Assembly: GCA_020226215.1 (NCBI GenBank)
Contig: CM035234.1
Span: forward strand, 70,759,135-70,823,134
Length of the DNA stretch: 64,000 nucleotides
Direction of reading: 5' to 3'
Source: Sindora glabra
Taxonomy: Eukaryota > Streptophyta > Magnoliopsida > Fabales > Fabaceae
Made by a program: the position numbers and the translations under genes. Under the pieces are notes generated by a model, which worked only from the letters and a program-made list of their open reading frames with translations, was not told where the DNA came from and searched no databases. The first letter of the stretch is position 1. Each line of letters begins with the position of its first letter. This document shows positions 48,549 to 61,699 of the stretch, piece by piece.

Positions 48549-50093
48549 TGTCACGACCCAAATTTTCAAGTTAAAAATCATGAGCAGCATGAATATATCA
48601 TAATCCTATGATATATCCACAAGCCTTTTTTCAAATTTTATTTCATTACTAAGCAAATACAATAATTTTAATAAACTTATATATATATATATATAAAGAT
48701 TAGTCGTAATTACAAATCAAGATAAAACTACTGTCTCATAATTCTTTCAAACATTAGAAAGTATTCCACTACTAAATATTATACTCTAAACATCTAACAA
48801 TTCAAATTACATGGTATACCAGTGATCACATATGATCTAGGCATCCACCTATAAAGAAAAATTAAAACAAGAACAAAATGAGTGTTTTAAATACTCAGTG
48901 AGTCTATTTACATTCCAATTTCTAATATAATTCTATAAAGAATTTATCATTTTTTTCATAAATACTTAACTAACAATAATTGTCTATCAACATAATTTAA
49001 TTTTATTAATTTAACTAAATTCAAATCTAACATACTAATATACAAATGAGAATAGTGGGGAGGTATAGGTTCCACCTTATGCCTCCCATTTCAACCTATC
49101 TCTCATGCCCCAACCTTATCCTTCTATTCCGGCCTCATCCCTCTCTTCAATATAATGCCCCCTACACAAATAAAATCTACCCTTTTTATAGGGTTGTCCC
49201 CTTGAGGGGTTAGGGTATGGTTAATATACCTCCTACCAAAATTTTTCTATAACTCAAATATAACCATATTCTATAATTTTGAAGAAATCTACAGTTTCCT
49301 ATGCATAAGCATAAAATAATCATATATATAATTTCAATCACAAATTATTTATTTATCACATTCAACAATTAAATTTACAATTATATTGTTAACTTTTTTA
49401 TTTACAACACTACTAATAATATTAAAAGGAAATTCTAAAACTACAATCCTTAATTTATAATTTCTCTAATTTTTCTAAACAAAATCTAAGCCTAATGAAA
49501 ATTATTTAAATTAAACATAATTATTATAAAATATTATATAAAAATTAAATTAAATTAGAAATGGAGTAAATAGAACTCACCTCAATTCTCCTAAGGATAC
49601 CTCTTATTTTTCCTCTCTATCTCTTCGTTCTTCTTTTCTTTCTTCTTTTTTCTTTCATTTTCTTCTTTTCTGCTGCTTTCTTTTTCTTCTTATGGCCATG
49701 TGGCCATTTTACACCTCCTCCCCCTTATATGGTGTGTGAATGGCGGTGTTGTCATCGCCATTCACCACTATTTAATTATTATTTTTTTAAAAAAATCTTA
49801 TTTTTATCTTTCAATTTTGCCCTTCATCTTTTCATCAATTTACCATATTTGTTTGCATAAATTATTTTTCAATTTTTCCCTTTCACTTTATACAAATTTA
49901 CATTTTTGCCAATATAATTCCTTTCCAAATTTTCCCTTTCCCTTTATGAAAAATTCCAATTGTGTCCAAATATTTTTTTTAAATTATTTATTTACTTTCT
50001 TTGAAAATTTACATTACAACGCATTTGTAATATTTTTATATTTTTATCCAATAATTTTAGTTATTTAATAAATCAAAATATTTGACTATTACA
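48549..50093 (-). repeat. 5' LTR of the Tekay-type element (right-hand copy)
   Basis: Starts TGTCACGACCC and ends GACTATTACA. It aligns with 44192-45798 throughout with scattered substitutions and small indels. Confidence 0.88.
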
Positions 50094-50600
50094 CTACTTA
50101 CATGTCCATTTAGATTCCTTTTGATGAGAATCTTTTCTTCTTGTGGAATTCCTTGAACTAACCCCTCTAGATGTCTTAAAACTTCTTCTTCAAATGTACC
50201 TCTGATACTACTTGTGGTGCATGAGTGTTAATGATATTAATAGTCTCTTGTGTAATCATTAATCTTAAAAATAAGATCCTATCCCTAATTCTTTTTACAT
50301 CCTACCACATTCTTTTTCCAATTCTTATCTACAATGATACTAACTTCATTCTTTCCTTTAACTTTCCCCTATGTACCATACTTTAAATCTTATAGTATTT
50401 AGTTCTTTAACTCTTTTTCAACCCATTTAGTTTCTTAAAGATACATGATGTTAATCTTTTTCCAAATCATGTGTCCACAATCTCTAAAGATTTACCTATC
50501 AACATATTAATATTCTAAGTACCAAACCTAATTATGCTCTCTTGAACTAGCTTCTTTACCCACATCCATCTAGAAAAATGTGAGGACCCTTGCCTCATTT
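50094..50600 (-). pseudogene. LINE ORF: N-terminal endonuclease part (decayed)
   Basis: Minus-strand text includes ETKWVEKELK (the QETKW box of AP-type endonucleases), GKVKGKNEVSIIVDKNWKK, then HLEGLVQGIPQEEKILIK and LNGHV, where GGDLNGHVG is expected. It stops at the gypsy insertion and continues at 44191 with the segment leading to NEERQ. The order shows both pieces are one gene. The catalytic GGD is not preserved. Confidence 0.8.
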
Positions 50601-50705
50601 AATACTACATCCAGGTGTCGATGCTGTAGCTCTACCTCATTTGACATTATACTGAAGTCATATAGCATGTTACTTCTAGGTAATGACCTGGCATTAGCAC
50701 AATTA

Positions 50706-53700
50706 AATCATCATGTGTGATCTATGTTTTGAGTTTCAACAAAGTTTTACGTTAGCTATTGAAGGCCTAACACAAAGTTTTACTTCTATGGTAATGTGTT
50801 AAATTTTCAAATTTGGACTCTAGGAAGTAAGGAATTGCAACAACATTGAGTATAAGCTAGAGACATTCTCTGAGAGTTTATAGGAAGCTCATTAGGAAAG
50901 ATGTAGTATTTAAGTATCCAATCACAAAAGTGTAAAGTACTTTTTCGTAGCCAGAATCTGTATTTCATTGTAGCAATTTTTTATATAACATTTTAGCTGT
51001 ATTATACTAAATTTTGACTGCCGGTATTTTGTTTATGCCTTTTTACTAAATTGCTTTTAAAACTATTGCGAAGAGTATATTTTCTGTGGGCATTAGGCTC
51101 TAAGATTCGTAGACTATAGACCATCCATTTACATTCTTATAATAATAACAAGGATGTGAACCAATTCTCTCTTTTATTCGTTGTAGTATTCATTTCTATA
51201 TGATGATTAATTGTGGTTCTTTATTTAATTTTCTACATAGAAGAAAGAAAGAATGTCATGGACATGCCTTTTGCTTTATTTAGGTGACAACATAAGATGT
51301 TTTGGGAAGGATTTGGTGTAGACAAGAGAGCATGATATTCCTAATCAACAATGGAGGTTAAAAGATTGATGTAGAGATTCATGATGGCACATACAATGTA
51401 ATCAAGAATTAGGAGACTAAATTCGGCGCATGCATGCCATACGTGATGGAGAAGGCAAATGGAGGACTATGAAGGTTAACATGAATTGAACAATATACTT
51501 TTTTCTTACAACTTCGTGAAATGAGAACAATAGGAAACGTGTCTTATTCAATTTAGTCTTTTAATCAAGTGGAAATTAATATAGTAATTATTCTTTTTTT
51601 TAATTATCTTGGGTAGCCTCTTTTGTCGTTAAAGGTATTATTTGTATGTTTAGTATTTTAACGCTCTTCACTGCCATTTTTTTTGAATATATTGTGATGT
51701 ATAGAACCATAAAATTTGTGCTTGCATACATATTGTTTTCTTCTAATAGTAGATTTGAGATAATAAGAAACTCGTTGACAATTTATAAATAAACAAATCC
51801 CCTCAATTTTAATTAAAAAATGAGATTTTTTTTTTGGGAAAAGAGCACCACTAAATTCCTTTCAGACTTGGCCAAAACAACAATCTTTGTTGGATGCGAA
51901 CCTATTCAAGCTGTAATGCGAACCTAATTGTTTGTTTTCCGTAGTTGCAGCTTCAAACTTGAGAGATTAGTTTATGATTTGAAATAAGCAAAATGCATCA
52001 GAAAATTGCAGGACATAGACTTTGAGGAGTCCCTCACATATAATAACCATCAATTAGGCCGTGGTATTTACCACAATTCCCATCATCGTATTCAACCTGT
52101 TATATATCAAATCAAAGTTTATGAAATACTAATTATTATGTATATTAAAGTCAGAGAGTATCGATCACCCAAAAAAAAAAAGTTCCACTATATGATTGCA
52201 ATTTCAACTTATTATAATATTATCACACATTAATCATGTTTTTCGTTTTTTTTTCTGATTTATCATTTATATAATAATTGCATCATAACTATAAATTGCA
52301 ATTCAAATTTGAATTTATGCTGAAGTAAAAGTAGCTTCAATTTCTGTGCACCATTCTCTTGTCAGCATGCTTGCATGATTAATTACATAGTGTTTTGTGG
52401 AATATTTGCAACCAATTATTGATTTATGCAAGGTTAAATATATGCAGGTAAAAATTTACATTAAGGAGGGAAGATGCATGTGCATAAATTATTAGATTTA
52501 CCATTACTTTTATTGGTTATAATCATATATATTACATTAAAAGAAATTTGGAATGATAAAAAAAACCGTATATAATTTGTTAGCTTTGTGCATAATTGAA
52601 ATTATATTAAGGAAGAGTTCTTTAATTAGATTTATGCATAGTTAAAAATTATATCGATGAAAGAGCAAGGCCCTTTATCTTTTGTAGTTGCTTTCATTAG
52701 TTATAATTGTATCAGCTACGGAGAAAGAAATTTAGGACAATAAAAATGTGCAGATATAAATTATCAAAATATTTTTTAGTTTTATTATAAATATCGCATA
52801 ATTTAAAATATAAAATAAAAATTAATTTAATATTTATTATACATAGAATTAAATATAAAGAAAAGTACGATGCACAATGTTTTGGTCGGATTTTTGGCTA
52901 AGAATTAAAGCAACATAAGCTTTTTGAGACCATGTCCTTGCTAAAAAGTTGAGATCAAAATTCAAACATTAAAGGTTTCTAGAGGTAGAATTTAAATAAT
53001 GTTATCGTATGGAAAATTAAGACTTACTTTATCTTATAATACATTCATTTTTTAATAGTTGTATGAAATAATTTATCTTGCATTACATATATAATACTTA
53101 ATTTGTTGACAAGATTTTAGGTAATTATGGAGATTAAGTTACAAGGTAATAGGGCATCAAAATAAAAGTAAGAACTTCGCAATGCACAATTAACATACAA
53201 TATTTAATTTGCTGATATCTTCGTGGTATAATGATACTTGATATGATGTAATAATATTTAATATTATTTTAAAACTTTATTTTCATCATCTAGGTTCAAA
53301 CCTTTGACTTTGCACTTATATAAAATATCACTCTTACCATTACAAAAGAAAAATATAATACTTGATTTGAATAAATTCAATCAAAATAATATTTTAAACA
53401 CGTGTATAATTAATTTTTGTTTATAAAATGATTTTACAATTATTTTCAATATATGAAGTTTTTACAAACTCCGTGCATCATATGGGTTCAAAAATCACTT
53501 ATTATGCCATAGCATAGGCTTGATTAATATTTAAAATGATTTGACGAGTGAAAATTTATGATTTGCGGAGTGCAAAATACTTAATAAGTCTTCCTTCCCC
53601 AAAATTGAAGGCAAAAGCATGTTATGATCAATTATATGACTATGAAAGGTACCAATTGTACATATCTTTCCACGGGCAAACTTCAGTGGATGATTTGCTT

Positions 53701-53929
53701 TGTGGCATCTATTGAAGGCTTCTTTCACTGGATTTTGTGTATAAAATCTTTTGAAGCCTTACTTAATTAATTTTTTAATTAATAAAGCAAAAAAAAAAGG
53801 ATAATTTATTTTAATTTTAAACTAGCAATGCTTCCCTTTTAACTTTTTATTTTTACTAAGAGAAAGAGCAAGGACGAATAGAAATGATTATTCATTTTAG
53901 ATATTATCACAAGAGTTTCCTCTCAATAT
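50706..53929. other. Intergenic DNA, no recognised gene
   Basis: 51240-51490 and 53530-53760 are less AT-rich and somewhat codon-like. The second has a 65-codon minus-strand frame, reading FARGKICTIGTFHSHIIDH. No family was recognised in either. The rest is AT-rich. Confidence 0.4.
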
Positions 53930-54029
53930 AAAATATTTAACTCAGTCACAACTGCAACTCAAAAAATGATTTTATCATCACAACTCCACTCAAATGCAAA
54001 TAATTTTAAAACTTTTCATTAAGCATGAA

Positions 54030-54480
54030 TTGAAAATTTCTTTCATCGAATATACCTTCAAATATCCAATATTATTAAAGCAATCACGTTATAATTCTTT
54101 AAAATCAAGTTGCTTAAAAGTGTTAATTATGTATGGATTGGGAAATACTTATAAGAACAAAATCTCCCTTCTCAAAAACTGAGGAAAAGATGTTTATATT
54201 ACAATTTCCTAACACTTTCCGAGAAGCATTTTTTTCTTGGCATTGCCCCACTGGGAAAGTTATGTGACAACAGTGTGGACACATCACCTATATAGTCATG
54301 CAAGATGTTGCTATCCTAAGTTAAAAGATTAGAAATGATAACTTCTGAATTAATTGCACCGCTTCCAAGAGAAAGTTATGTGACAACAAGGTGGACTAAT
54401 AATGTACAAAGTCATGCAAGATGTTGCTATCTATAATTAAATAATTACAAAATACGAATTCTAAATTAATTGCATTGCTT
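54030..54480. repeat. Shared segment B, copy 2, with a local tandem duplication
   Basis: Copy 2 of the segment at 37980-38300. Within it a unit of about 122 bp is duplicated: GAAAGTTATGTGACAACA, then GTGGAC, then AGTCATGCAAGATGTTGCTAT, then AATTAATTGCA, at about 54257-54360 and 54373-54475. Copy 1 has a single GAAAGTTATGTGACA. Confidence 0.6.
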
Positions 54481-54984
54481 GTGAGAAATTTCAGAGGACA
54501 AACAACACAACAACGCATGGAAGCCTAGAAGATTAACTATACGAAAAATTTTTTTTTTCCTTTTCTGCTCCCTTGTTTTGATGGAAAAATCTTTTTATAA
54601 TAAAATTTCATTTCTTGTACAAAAATTATTAGATCAGCACTTCTGTAAAATTAAAAGTCAAATTAACTTGCAACTTCTTGTACTTCTATTTTTTAAAGTG
54701 GCCATTTAAAATTTAAAAATTTAGAATGGGGTACAAATAATTATTTATAAATAAGCATAATATTTAGTTTTCCATTGATAATAATAATAACTATTTTAAC
54801 CTCCAAGTTTCATGACTAATCAGCAGTATTAATCTCTTAATTTTTCTTATAATCATTCATATTTTCCCCCGGAGATACTAAACATTCTAAATCAACGCGC
54901 TTTCCTTAGAATTATCATGTGGATATTTTCTACGTGGGACAGGCCACTAGGGTCATCCACGGCATGAAACTCTCCTTCGATTGC

Positions 54985-55700
54985 CTTGCCAACCAATCAT
55001 TTATCCAAGTCAATATATCTTTTCTGGACATATAATTTTGTTCTAATTAACTTTTTTATTCCCCAAGAAAACATATTCAAATTTAGATTCCTCTTATTAA
55101 ATAAATATAATATTATTATGATTTTATAAATAGCCTGTATACTATTTATTTACTTTTCATAAAAACTTTATTGATCACTTGATATGCGCATTATTATTGA
55201 CTAATTTATCACAAGCTATATATGAATAAGAAGTTATTTTAACAAAAAAAATTTCGTATGCAAATTTGTAACACTTGCAAGGCATGAATTTAGTTCTAAT
55301 TAATATATAAATAAGGGGATATCAAAATGGAAAATGTTAAATGCACTGGGATTCCGAAGTGCGACCTCATTCCCATAGGAAATGCAGTTCAATTTTGTAA
55401 AAAATGTCAGTTAAATTGATAAGTGCTCCTATTTTTAGAATTTTTTCAACTATATATTTTGTAAATATATACAAATATAACTTGAGTAAAATAAAATTGG
55501 CAAAATTAATTGAATTGAAATTGTGTTTGTATCTATAAAAATTTTAATAGGTAGCTATTTATCCAACTAAATCCAAAAAGACATTTTCTATGGAAACATA
55601 TTTTTTTATTTTTCTTTTTTAATTAAAATGATGATTAAGAGGATAACTATTTTGAATATTAAAATATTTTAAAAAAATTCTCATAGCAAGAATTGTCTCT
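54985..55700. repeat. Shared segment A, copy 2 (compare 34165-34786)
   Basis: Matches copy 1 through GCCTTGCCAACCAATCATTTAT, TTTATAAATAGCC and CTAAATCCAAAAAGACATTTT. It carries about 200 bp of unrelated text (55320-55540, including CTGGGATTCCGAAGTGCGACC) where copy 1 has a different stretch. After AGCAAGAAT it continues TGTCTCTAAAACTC, which is the unoccupied version of the CACTA insertion point of copy 1. Confidence 0.65.
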
Positions 55701-55896
55701 AAAACTCAAATTTCTTCCAATTAATAGGTAAAGATAGTTGAAATTAATATGCTCAACACAAAACCAAGAAAAATTTACGCAAAAAAGTGAAATATTATTG
55801 TAATAGAAATAGCATGGGATTAATAGTGCTTTCATTTACAATAGAAATAGCATCCTCACCTAATAGGGGAGACTTCTAAGTTATTGAATTTTATTT

Positions 55897-56055
55897 AGGG
55901 GAGACTTCACTGTACCAGTTGCATTGGTGTACCAATGGTCTAAGTTACTGAATTTTATTTATTTCAAATAGTATTGCATAGATGAATGAAATCTAGTGGC
56001 CTAGATCAATAATAATGCACTGATATAACGAGTACACCATAGTCATTACCTCACC
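55897..56055. mobile_element. Small inverted-repeat (MITE-like) element
   Basis: The left end GGGGAGACTTCACTGTACCA and the reversed right end GAGGTAATGACTATGGTGTAC are imperfect inverted repeats, and both flank related ATTGGTGTACC / GTACACCATAG words. A duplicate of GGGGAGACTTC, then TAAGTT, then TGAATTTTATTTA lies just left (55867-55900). Target duplication and superfamily were not resolved. Confidence 0.45.
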
Positions 56056-57759
56056 GGATATCAATTATAATGTTGCATTGACATGTCCACCAAAAATAAA
56101 AATCGAATATTATAAGTTTCTACTAATATTTTATAGAACAAAGTTGCTGATCGCTTCTACCTGGAATCCAAAAGCATCTTTTACTAGGAGGAGAGGGGAA
56201 GAAGCACATGTAGATCATAAGAAAAGAATGCTTGAATGGCTAATAAGTAGAATAATTGATGAAAAATATAGATAACATACTCTTATGTTATGATGCCATA
56301 TCATTCACTTCTCACGTTCATTTGTGCTTGTCTCCAACCTTAAGACATGGGAATTAATTAATATATATGTGAATAAATCATGACCACTTTGTTAAAAATA
56401 TTGTTTCATTGGATATGAATGAGCCAACTTGTAAATTCATAAGCATGGTTTTAATTTGCAATTACAATTTTGCTACAATAAACAAAATTGTATATAAATA
56501 AAAAAAATATGGTCATTATAACATAAATTTATAAAAAATTAGAGATGTACTGTGGTTCCCAACTGTACGTAGTTACGGATTACAATTTAAATTTTTACAT
56601 GTACAACAACTAATTTACATTACCTGATTTATAAAAAGTATTTTATTATGCATTTTATTATCCATTATTACTTATAAGTTTTATATGACTTATTTATAGT
56701 ATTGACTTAATTATGTATTTAATTATCCATTATTACTTATATTTTTAATATTTTAAATTATTACCTAAATTATAAAATATTTCACATCATGATTGTAATT
56801 GTCAAAATTATATGGTACCATTTTTTATTTACTTTCATTTTTATATAACTTAACAATTTAATAAAAATTGTATGACTTACTTTTAATATTAAATTATTAT
56901 ATATTTTACTCTCTGTTGTTATTTAATTCTACACTTTTATTAAGTTTTATATACTTTTATTCAATAATTTTTTGAGTGTTTAATTAAGTGATTTTGTAAA
57001 TGTTTAAATTATTTGTTTTTTAATGTTTTAAATGATTGCTTAAATTATTAATTGTTTCACATCATTAGACATTCTATATTTTCATTACTATAAGTGTCAA
57101 AATTTATGTTTATTTATTTTTATATACTTTCATTTTTAATATAATTAAAATTTTTGATTAATTTAATTGTCAAAATTATTATAAATTTTATTATCCTATT
57201 TTTTAACAAATTCAAAAGATGTTCAAGACAATAAACATGTCAGCTTCCATAAAATATTAATTTTACCAACCAATATGATAAAGCATTAAAATAAATTCAT
57301 ATTTAAATACTATATCAATATCATTATATCAATATCATTGGATGTTAAAGCAATAATCATATCGAACTATATAAAATAATAATTTTATCAAACTAAATAT
57401 TATATTAAAGTATACTAAATAATAATTCATATTTACCATATATTTAAAGCAATAAATATATCAAATTATACAATGTAATTATTATATTAAACTAATTAAT
57501 GAAGTAAAATTCCATTTTTATATATTATATCAATACTATTAAAAGAATTTAGTGTATGAGTTTTTTTAATATGCCTCAATGAAATAATGAAACAACAATT
57601 TGGAATAGCAATTAACAATGTAGGAACATAAACTAATCATTTAACAAAATAAATATAAGAATAAATAAAGAAGCATAAAAATATAGCAAAAAAAAAATAT
57701 AAAAGACAAGGAGGAGAAACTCACTCAGAAAGCTTAGAGAAAGAAGAGTAGCTCCAACA
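56056..57759. other. AT-rich intergenic DNA
   Basis: No recognised gene. A 65-codon plus-strand frame (56078-56275) has no recognisable motif. TATTACTTATA, TTTTATTATCCATTATTACTTATA and similar words recur near 56640-56760. Confidence 0.4.
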
Positions 57760-58240
57760 CACTCACAAAATGACAAATAAGCGTATTTTGAACTTAAAGG
57801 CTTGAGCTATACGGATGACAAAAATTTGATCACTTGTATACCCCAAATTCAGTTGTTTTTTTTGCTTGGAGGTAAGAGTACATGGATAATTTGGCCACAC
57901 ATAGTCTATTGAAAAGACTTTGTTATCTGTGTATCTCTCAAACTTTTTGAATTTGACTTGATATATATACAACACATTGTCTGTGTAGATTTGCACATGT
58001 ACAACAAAAATTTGGAGGCTAGACAATATTATCATCTATATACATGACAATATTATATCTATATGCCTTCTTAAATTTTCAAAACAAAAAGTTATACAGA
58101 CAATAATGTCATTTGTATTGTCATTGCTGATTTTGAGGCTGCACAGATGACTTTCTTGTCTATAAAGACCCTTTAATTTTAAAAAAAAAAATTTAAAAGA
58201 ATTTATACAGATGAACTAAACTTTTATCCTTTGTGTAGGT
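57760..58240. repeat. Cluster of subterminal-type repeats, possibly a CACTA end
   Basis: The words ACGGATGACAAA, TTATCTGTGTAT, TTGTCTGTGTAG, CAGACAATAATGTCA, CACAGATGAC and ATACAGATGA recur about every 30-80 bp in both orientations. Such arrays of ACAGATGAC/GTCATCTGT stand inside many CACTA termini. No clean CACTA end was found, so the class is inferred. The 90-codon minus-strand frame here follows the repeats and is not called. Confidence 0.4.
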
Positions 58241-58609
58241 GTCACTTTAATAATACATAATTATTATATTGTAATTTCACTGTTAAAAATAACATGAAAC
58301 ATTTACTCCTAGAATGAATGATGGACTAAAAAATATTTTTTAATTTACTGATGGATTTAACAACAAAAAAAATGCAAAAATTTCAAAATTGTTCGGTGAA
58401 ATTTTTGAAATTTTGAAAAACAATTACCGTGGATTGTAGTCAATAACAGGTAGTATGCATAAAGAATTAGTCTAATGTCATTATTGCCTTCGTCAACAGT
58501 GGAATTAGTATAGCAAAAATCAATATAAAATGAATTAGTCTAATGTTCAATGTTAGTCTAATGTCATGGAAGTTCACCGAAATCATCCCTTTGTAGTTTC
58601 AAATACCCC

Positions 58610-59560
58610 TACGTTCGGTTCACAGCATCTCTTTTACATTCCTGGGAATATTTCATGGGAATGTTACATTCCCATATTTAGTTCAATTTTTTTAAAAATT
58701 TACTTGGGAATGTTTTGAAACCCAATTTTTCTCTCAAATATTCCCATGGAGGGAGGTGAGTGTCTCCCATTCCCATTCTATGGGAATGTTGATACTAAAA
58801 TAAAAGAAAAATTTAACCCCCATTCTTTTATGCCCTCATTTATAAATATATATATATATAAATAATATTTTTTATAAAAATATTTATTGATAAAATATAT
58901 GAATACTTAATTTCTTATCTTATTTGCATGAAGAAAATGGATTAAAAAAGAACATTTAAAGATAAATTATATGATTATTATACTTTAATTATTTAAAAAT
59001 TTAAAATTTTTTATTTTCTTTTCAACTTAAATTTAAAAGAGATTATTTCTCTTCTTTCTCTCTTATTTTCTTTTCAATGAAAACAAAAATTTTTGTCAAC
59101 AATGGAGAAATTACTTATTTATTTTATATAATTAATTATATGAAAATTAAAATTAAAATTCTTAAAAATTTAATATTTTATATATTAAATTACTTATTAT
59201 ATTTTAATCAAATATAATTTAAAATATTAATTTATTAAGTTCTTCAAAAGTCTTTATCATATATTTTTAATTAAATCTATAATTTATTTCAATTTATGAC
59301 AAAAAAATTGGTAAGGATTTTTTTTTGAAAAAGTAATAAGATTCTTGAGAATATAAATTGTGAACCAAACATAAGAATATATTATGTTTAGGAATGTGAA
59401 AAAATATTCTTAAAAATATTTGTATTGAATCAAATATAAGAATCTTATATTCCCAGGAATTACATTCCTAGAAATCACATGCCTAGGAATCACAATCCTG
59501 AGAATGAATACTTTCTTAGGAATGTGTTTCCGAAAATATAAGATTCCATGAACTAAGCAC
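58610..59560. mobile_element. Putative non-autonomous inverted-repeat element
   Basis: The left end ACGTTCGGTTCA and the reversed right end AAGTGCTTAGTTCA are similar. Adjacent DNA on the left is packed with TGGGAATRTT and ACATTCCC words, and on the right with GGAATNACATTCC words, forming subterminal inverted repeats. The middle is AT-rich with no frame. Exact ends and target duplication are uncertain. Confidence 0.45.
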
Positions 59561-59929
59561 TTAAAAGTAATTTGAACTAATTCTTCTACATATAGTATAT
59601 TTGTTTGTTAAAGAAAAAAGGTGCTATAGCAAGCATAAAATGTTTTCATTTCATTTTATTTACAATTATTATTTTAATTATATTTATGCTATTATAAACT
59701 CCATCAAATTTAGTAATACCCTGAAACATTTATTCTTCTTTTAACATTATATTTATTATAATACCATTATAATCTAATTAATCGAATTCTATGCATTTTT
59801 CAATGCACTTTAAATAAAATAATTAATTTGTAAATGAATTGAAATCAGTATTTTCAACTAAATCTTCAAATAATAAAATTCATTTATAAATAAAATGAAT
59901 TCTAAAAAACTTTGGTGCCAAACCAACCC

Positions 59930-60300
59930 GTAAGAATGCAGGAAATGGGGAACCAGCTACTATTAGTTAGAAAGAATGCTCTATGTAATTTCCAGCTACG
60001 TGTAAAATGCTTACAGATAACTCTAGCAAAGTGAGTGCAATTTTTCCAACGCGTTTTCTTCACTCCTAGATGTCTTGCTTTGCATATGGCACATTCTTTC
60101 CTGTTAACTCAGAACTACAGCCAAGAAAAGAAGAGAAGAATATTCATATTTGTAGGGTCGTTAGTTTGATCCACGGCAAAAGCATTAAAAAGGAGAAGGT
60201 GATAAACAAAGACCAGTCCACTTCCACGTTTGACGATGGGAATGACATTGAACCAAGAAGCTTAATTTCTTTTTTATTTTTATTTTTGTATAAATGAAAA
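59930..60300 (+). other. Unassigned stretch of gene-like composition
   Basis: Composition is more balanced than on either side, with a 75-codon frame (60070-60297) reading MSCFAYGTFFPVNSELQPRK and later DQSTSTFDDGNDIEPR. I do not recognise a family. It could be an exon of a captured or decayed gene. Directly right (60325-60420) are GGTCGGAAATTG, GTCGTTGGAAA and TTCCAACGGAA words like CACTA subterminal repeats, so it may be cargo of such an element. Confidence 0.3.
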
Positions 60301-60420
60301 TATCTATCACAAATTTTAAAAAATTGGTCGGAAATTGAAGTTTTCAACACATTACCAATGAATTGGGGTCGTTGGAAAAACATTTGTCGAAAATAATATT
60401 CCAACGGAATTTTTCATGAG

Positions 60421-61699
60421 GAATTTTTTCCAGAGAAAAATTTGGAGGATTTTTAATCATACATTTTTTTAAAAAAAATTTCCAATAGGAAAATCTCTTA
60501 AAAATTAAAAATATTTTTAATAGAAATAATCCATCAGAGAAAAAAATAATTTTTAAATACTTTTATTGAGAATAAAATTAAATAAATATTAAGAATTACT
60601 TAAGTTATGAAAACTATTAAACATTTCAAATTTTTAACTGAAAGATAAGTTATTAATAAAATAAAATTAAAAAAGATTCATAATTAATTTAATTAAACTA
60701 AAATTTTCAATTAACCAAATAAGTAAAATAATTGTTAAGTAAACTTGAATAAATATTTCTAATTAACTTAATAAAACTAAGAATCTTTTGAATTAACTAA
60801 ATAAACTAAGGAATTGATGGAATGAAATTAAATAAACATATATTTTCTTGTTAAATAAGAATTATTTAAATGAAATTAAATAAAAATTTCTTATTACTCT
60901 GTGAAGACAATAATATATATATAGTTGAATATAATTAAATATAGCTTTTTTTTCTTGAAAACTATATCAATTTTAAATTTTACATTTAATAGATTTAAAA
61001 GCTATATCATTATTTATAGGGTTAGAATTTTATCAAAATCAATTTTAACTTATGTATGAGTTCTTCCATTCTATTTTTCTTGTTATTTTAGATTTTTTTA
61101 TTATTTATCTATATCTTTAGTAAACCAAAAAAGAAATTATTGACTTTTTTAATTTTATTCTTAATATCCTAATAAATAGTCATTCAATTTGTATATTGAT
61201 TATCAAATTTTAGTAAAGAATAATTTTGTAAATTAAAATTTTTAACCTAAAATTGTAGTTAATAATCCTCTCTAATTCTTATATATTTACCTTAATAACA
61301 AATAATAAATGGGAGAGTAAATAATTAGGAAATTTTCATATAAATACTTTATTTATACTAAGTATCAAATAATTGTACTAAAATAATTAAAATTAAAATT
61401 TTATATTATGTATTCTACCTATAAAATTCTTGAGAAACTCAGCACTAGTAAATTTTGAAAATTTTACTAAAGAAAATGTAATTCAATCATTAATTAATAC
61501 GTGCAAATCACCAATTTATCTAAAAAAATTATCACTTGATCATTTACGTAGCTTAATCAATTAATTTTTTTTAGTAATTATAAATTTTGAGCTCAATTTA
61601 ATTTGTCAATTAAATATTTTAACTTTTAATTTAATCAAGATTATTAAAGCAAATCAAATGTGATTGAGATTAAATAGATTATGAAAATATAATAAATAT
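60421..61699. other. AT-rich intergenic DNA
   Basis: No feature recognised. Confidence 0.5.

Larger units (their letters stand above)
44187..50098 (-). mobile_element. Internally deleted Tekay-type chromovirus (element proper 44192-50093)
   Basis: Two direct LTRs: 44192-45798 (1607 bp) and 48549-50093 (1545 bp). On the plus strand they start TRTCACGACCCAAATTTTC and end CTATTACA. The primer site GCTCTGATATCA (reversed: TGATATCAGAGC) lies at 48533-48544, next to the right-hand LTR, and the reversed polypurine tract AATTCTCCCCCTTAA follows the left-hand LTR, so transcription is leftward. Flanks TTACC (44187-44191) and CTACT (50094-50098) agree at 3 of 5, both differences being transitions. The interior is about 2.75 kb with gag and protease only; reverse transcriptase, RNase H, integrase and chromodomain are absent. 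Confidence 0.88.
41695..50705 (-). mobile_element. RTE-type LINE, interrupted by a gypsy element
   Basis: A minus-strand non-LTR retrotransposon readable from its 5' region (about 50705) to its 3' tail (about 41695). The tail reads, on the minus strand, ATGTAGCCAACCTTACTTAA then AAGGCTTTATTGTTCTTGTT, the usual plant RTE 3' end with a worn TTG-rich run. The gypsy element 44192-50093 splits it within the endonuclease domain. Without that insert the LINE is about 3.1 kb, normal for the group. Copying would proceed by target-primed reverse transcription, but this copy is dead. Confidence 0.85.
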
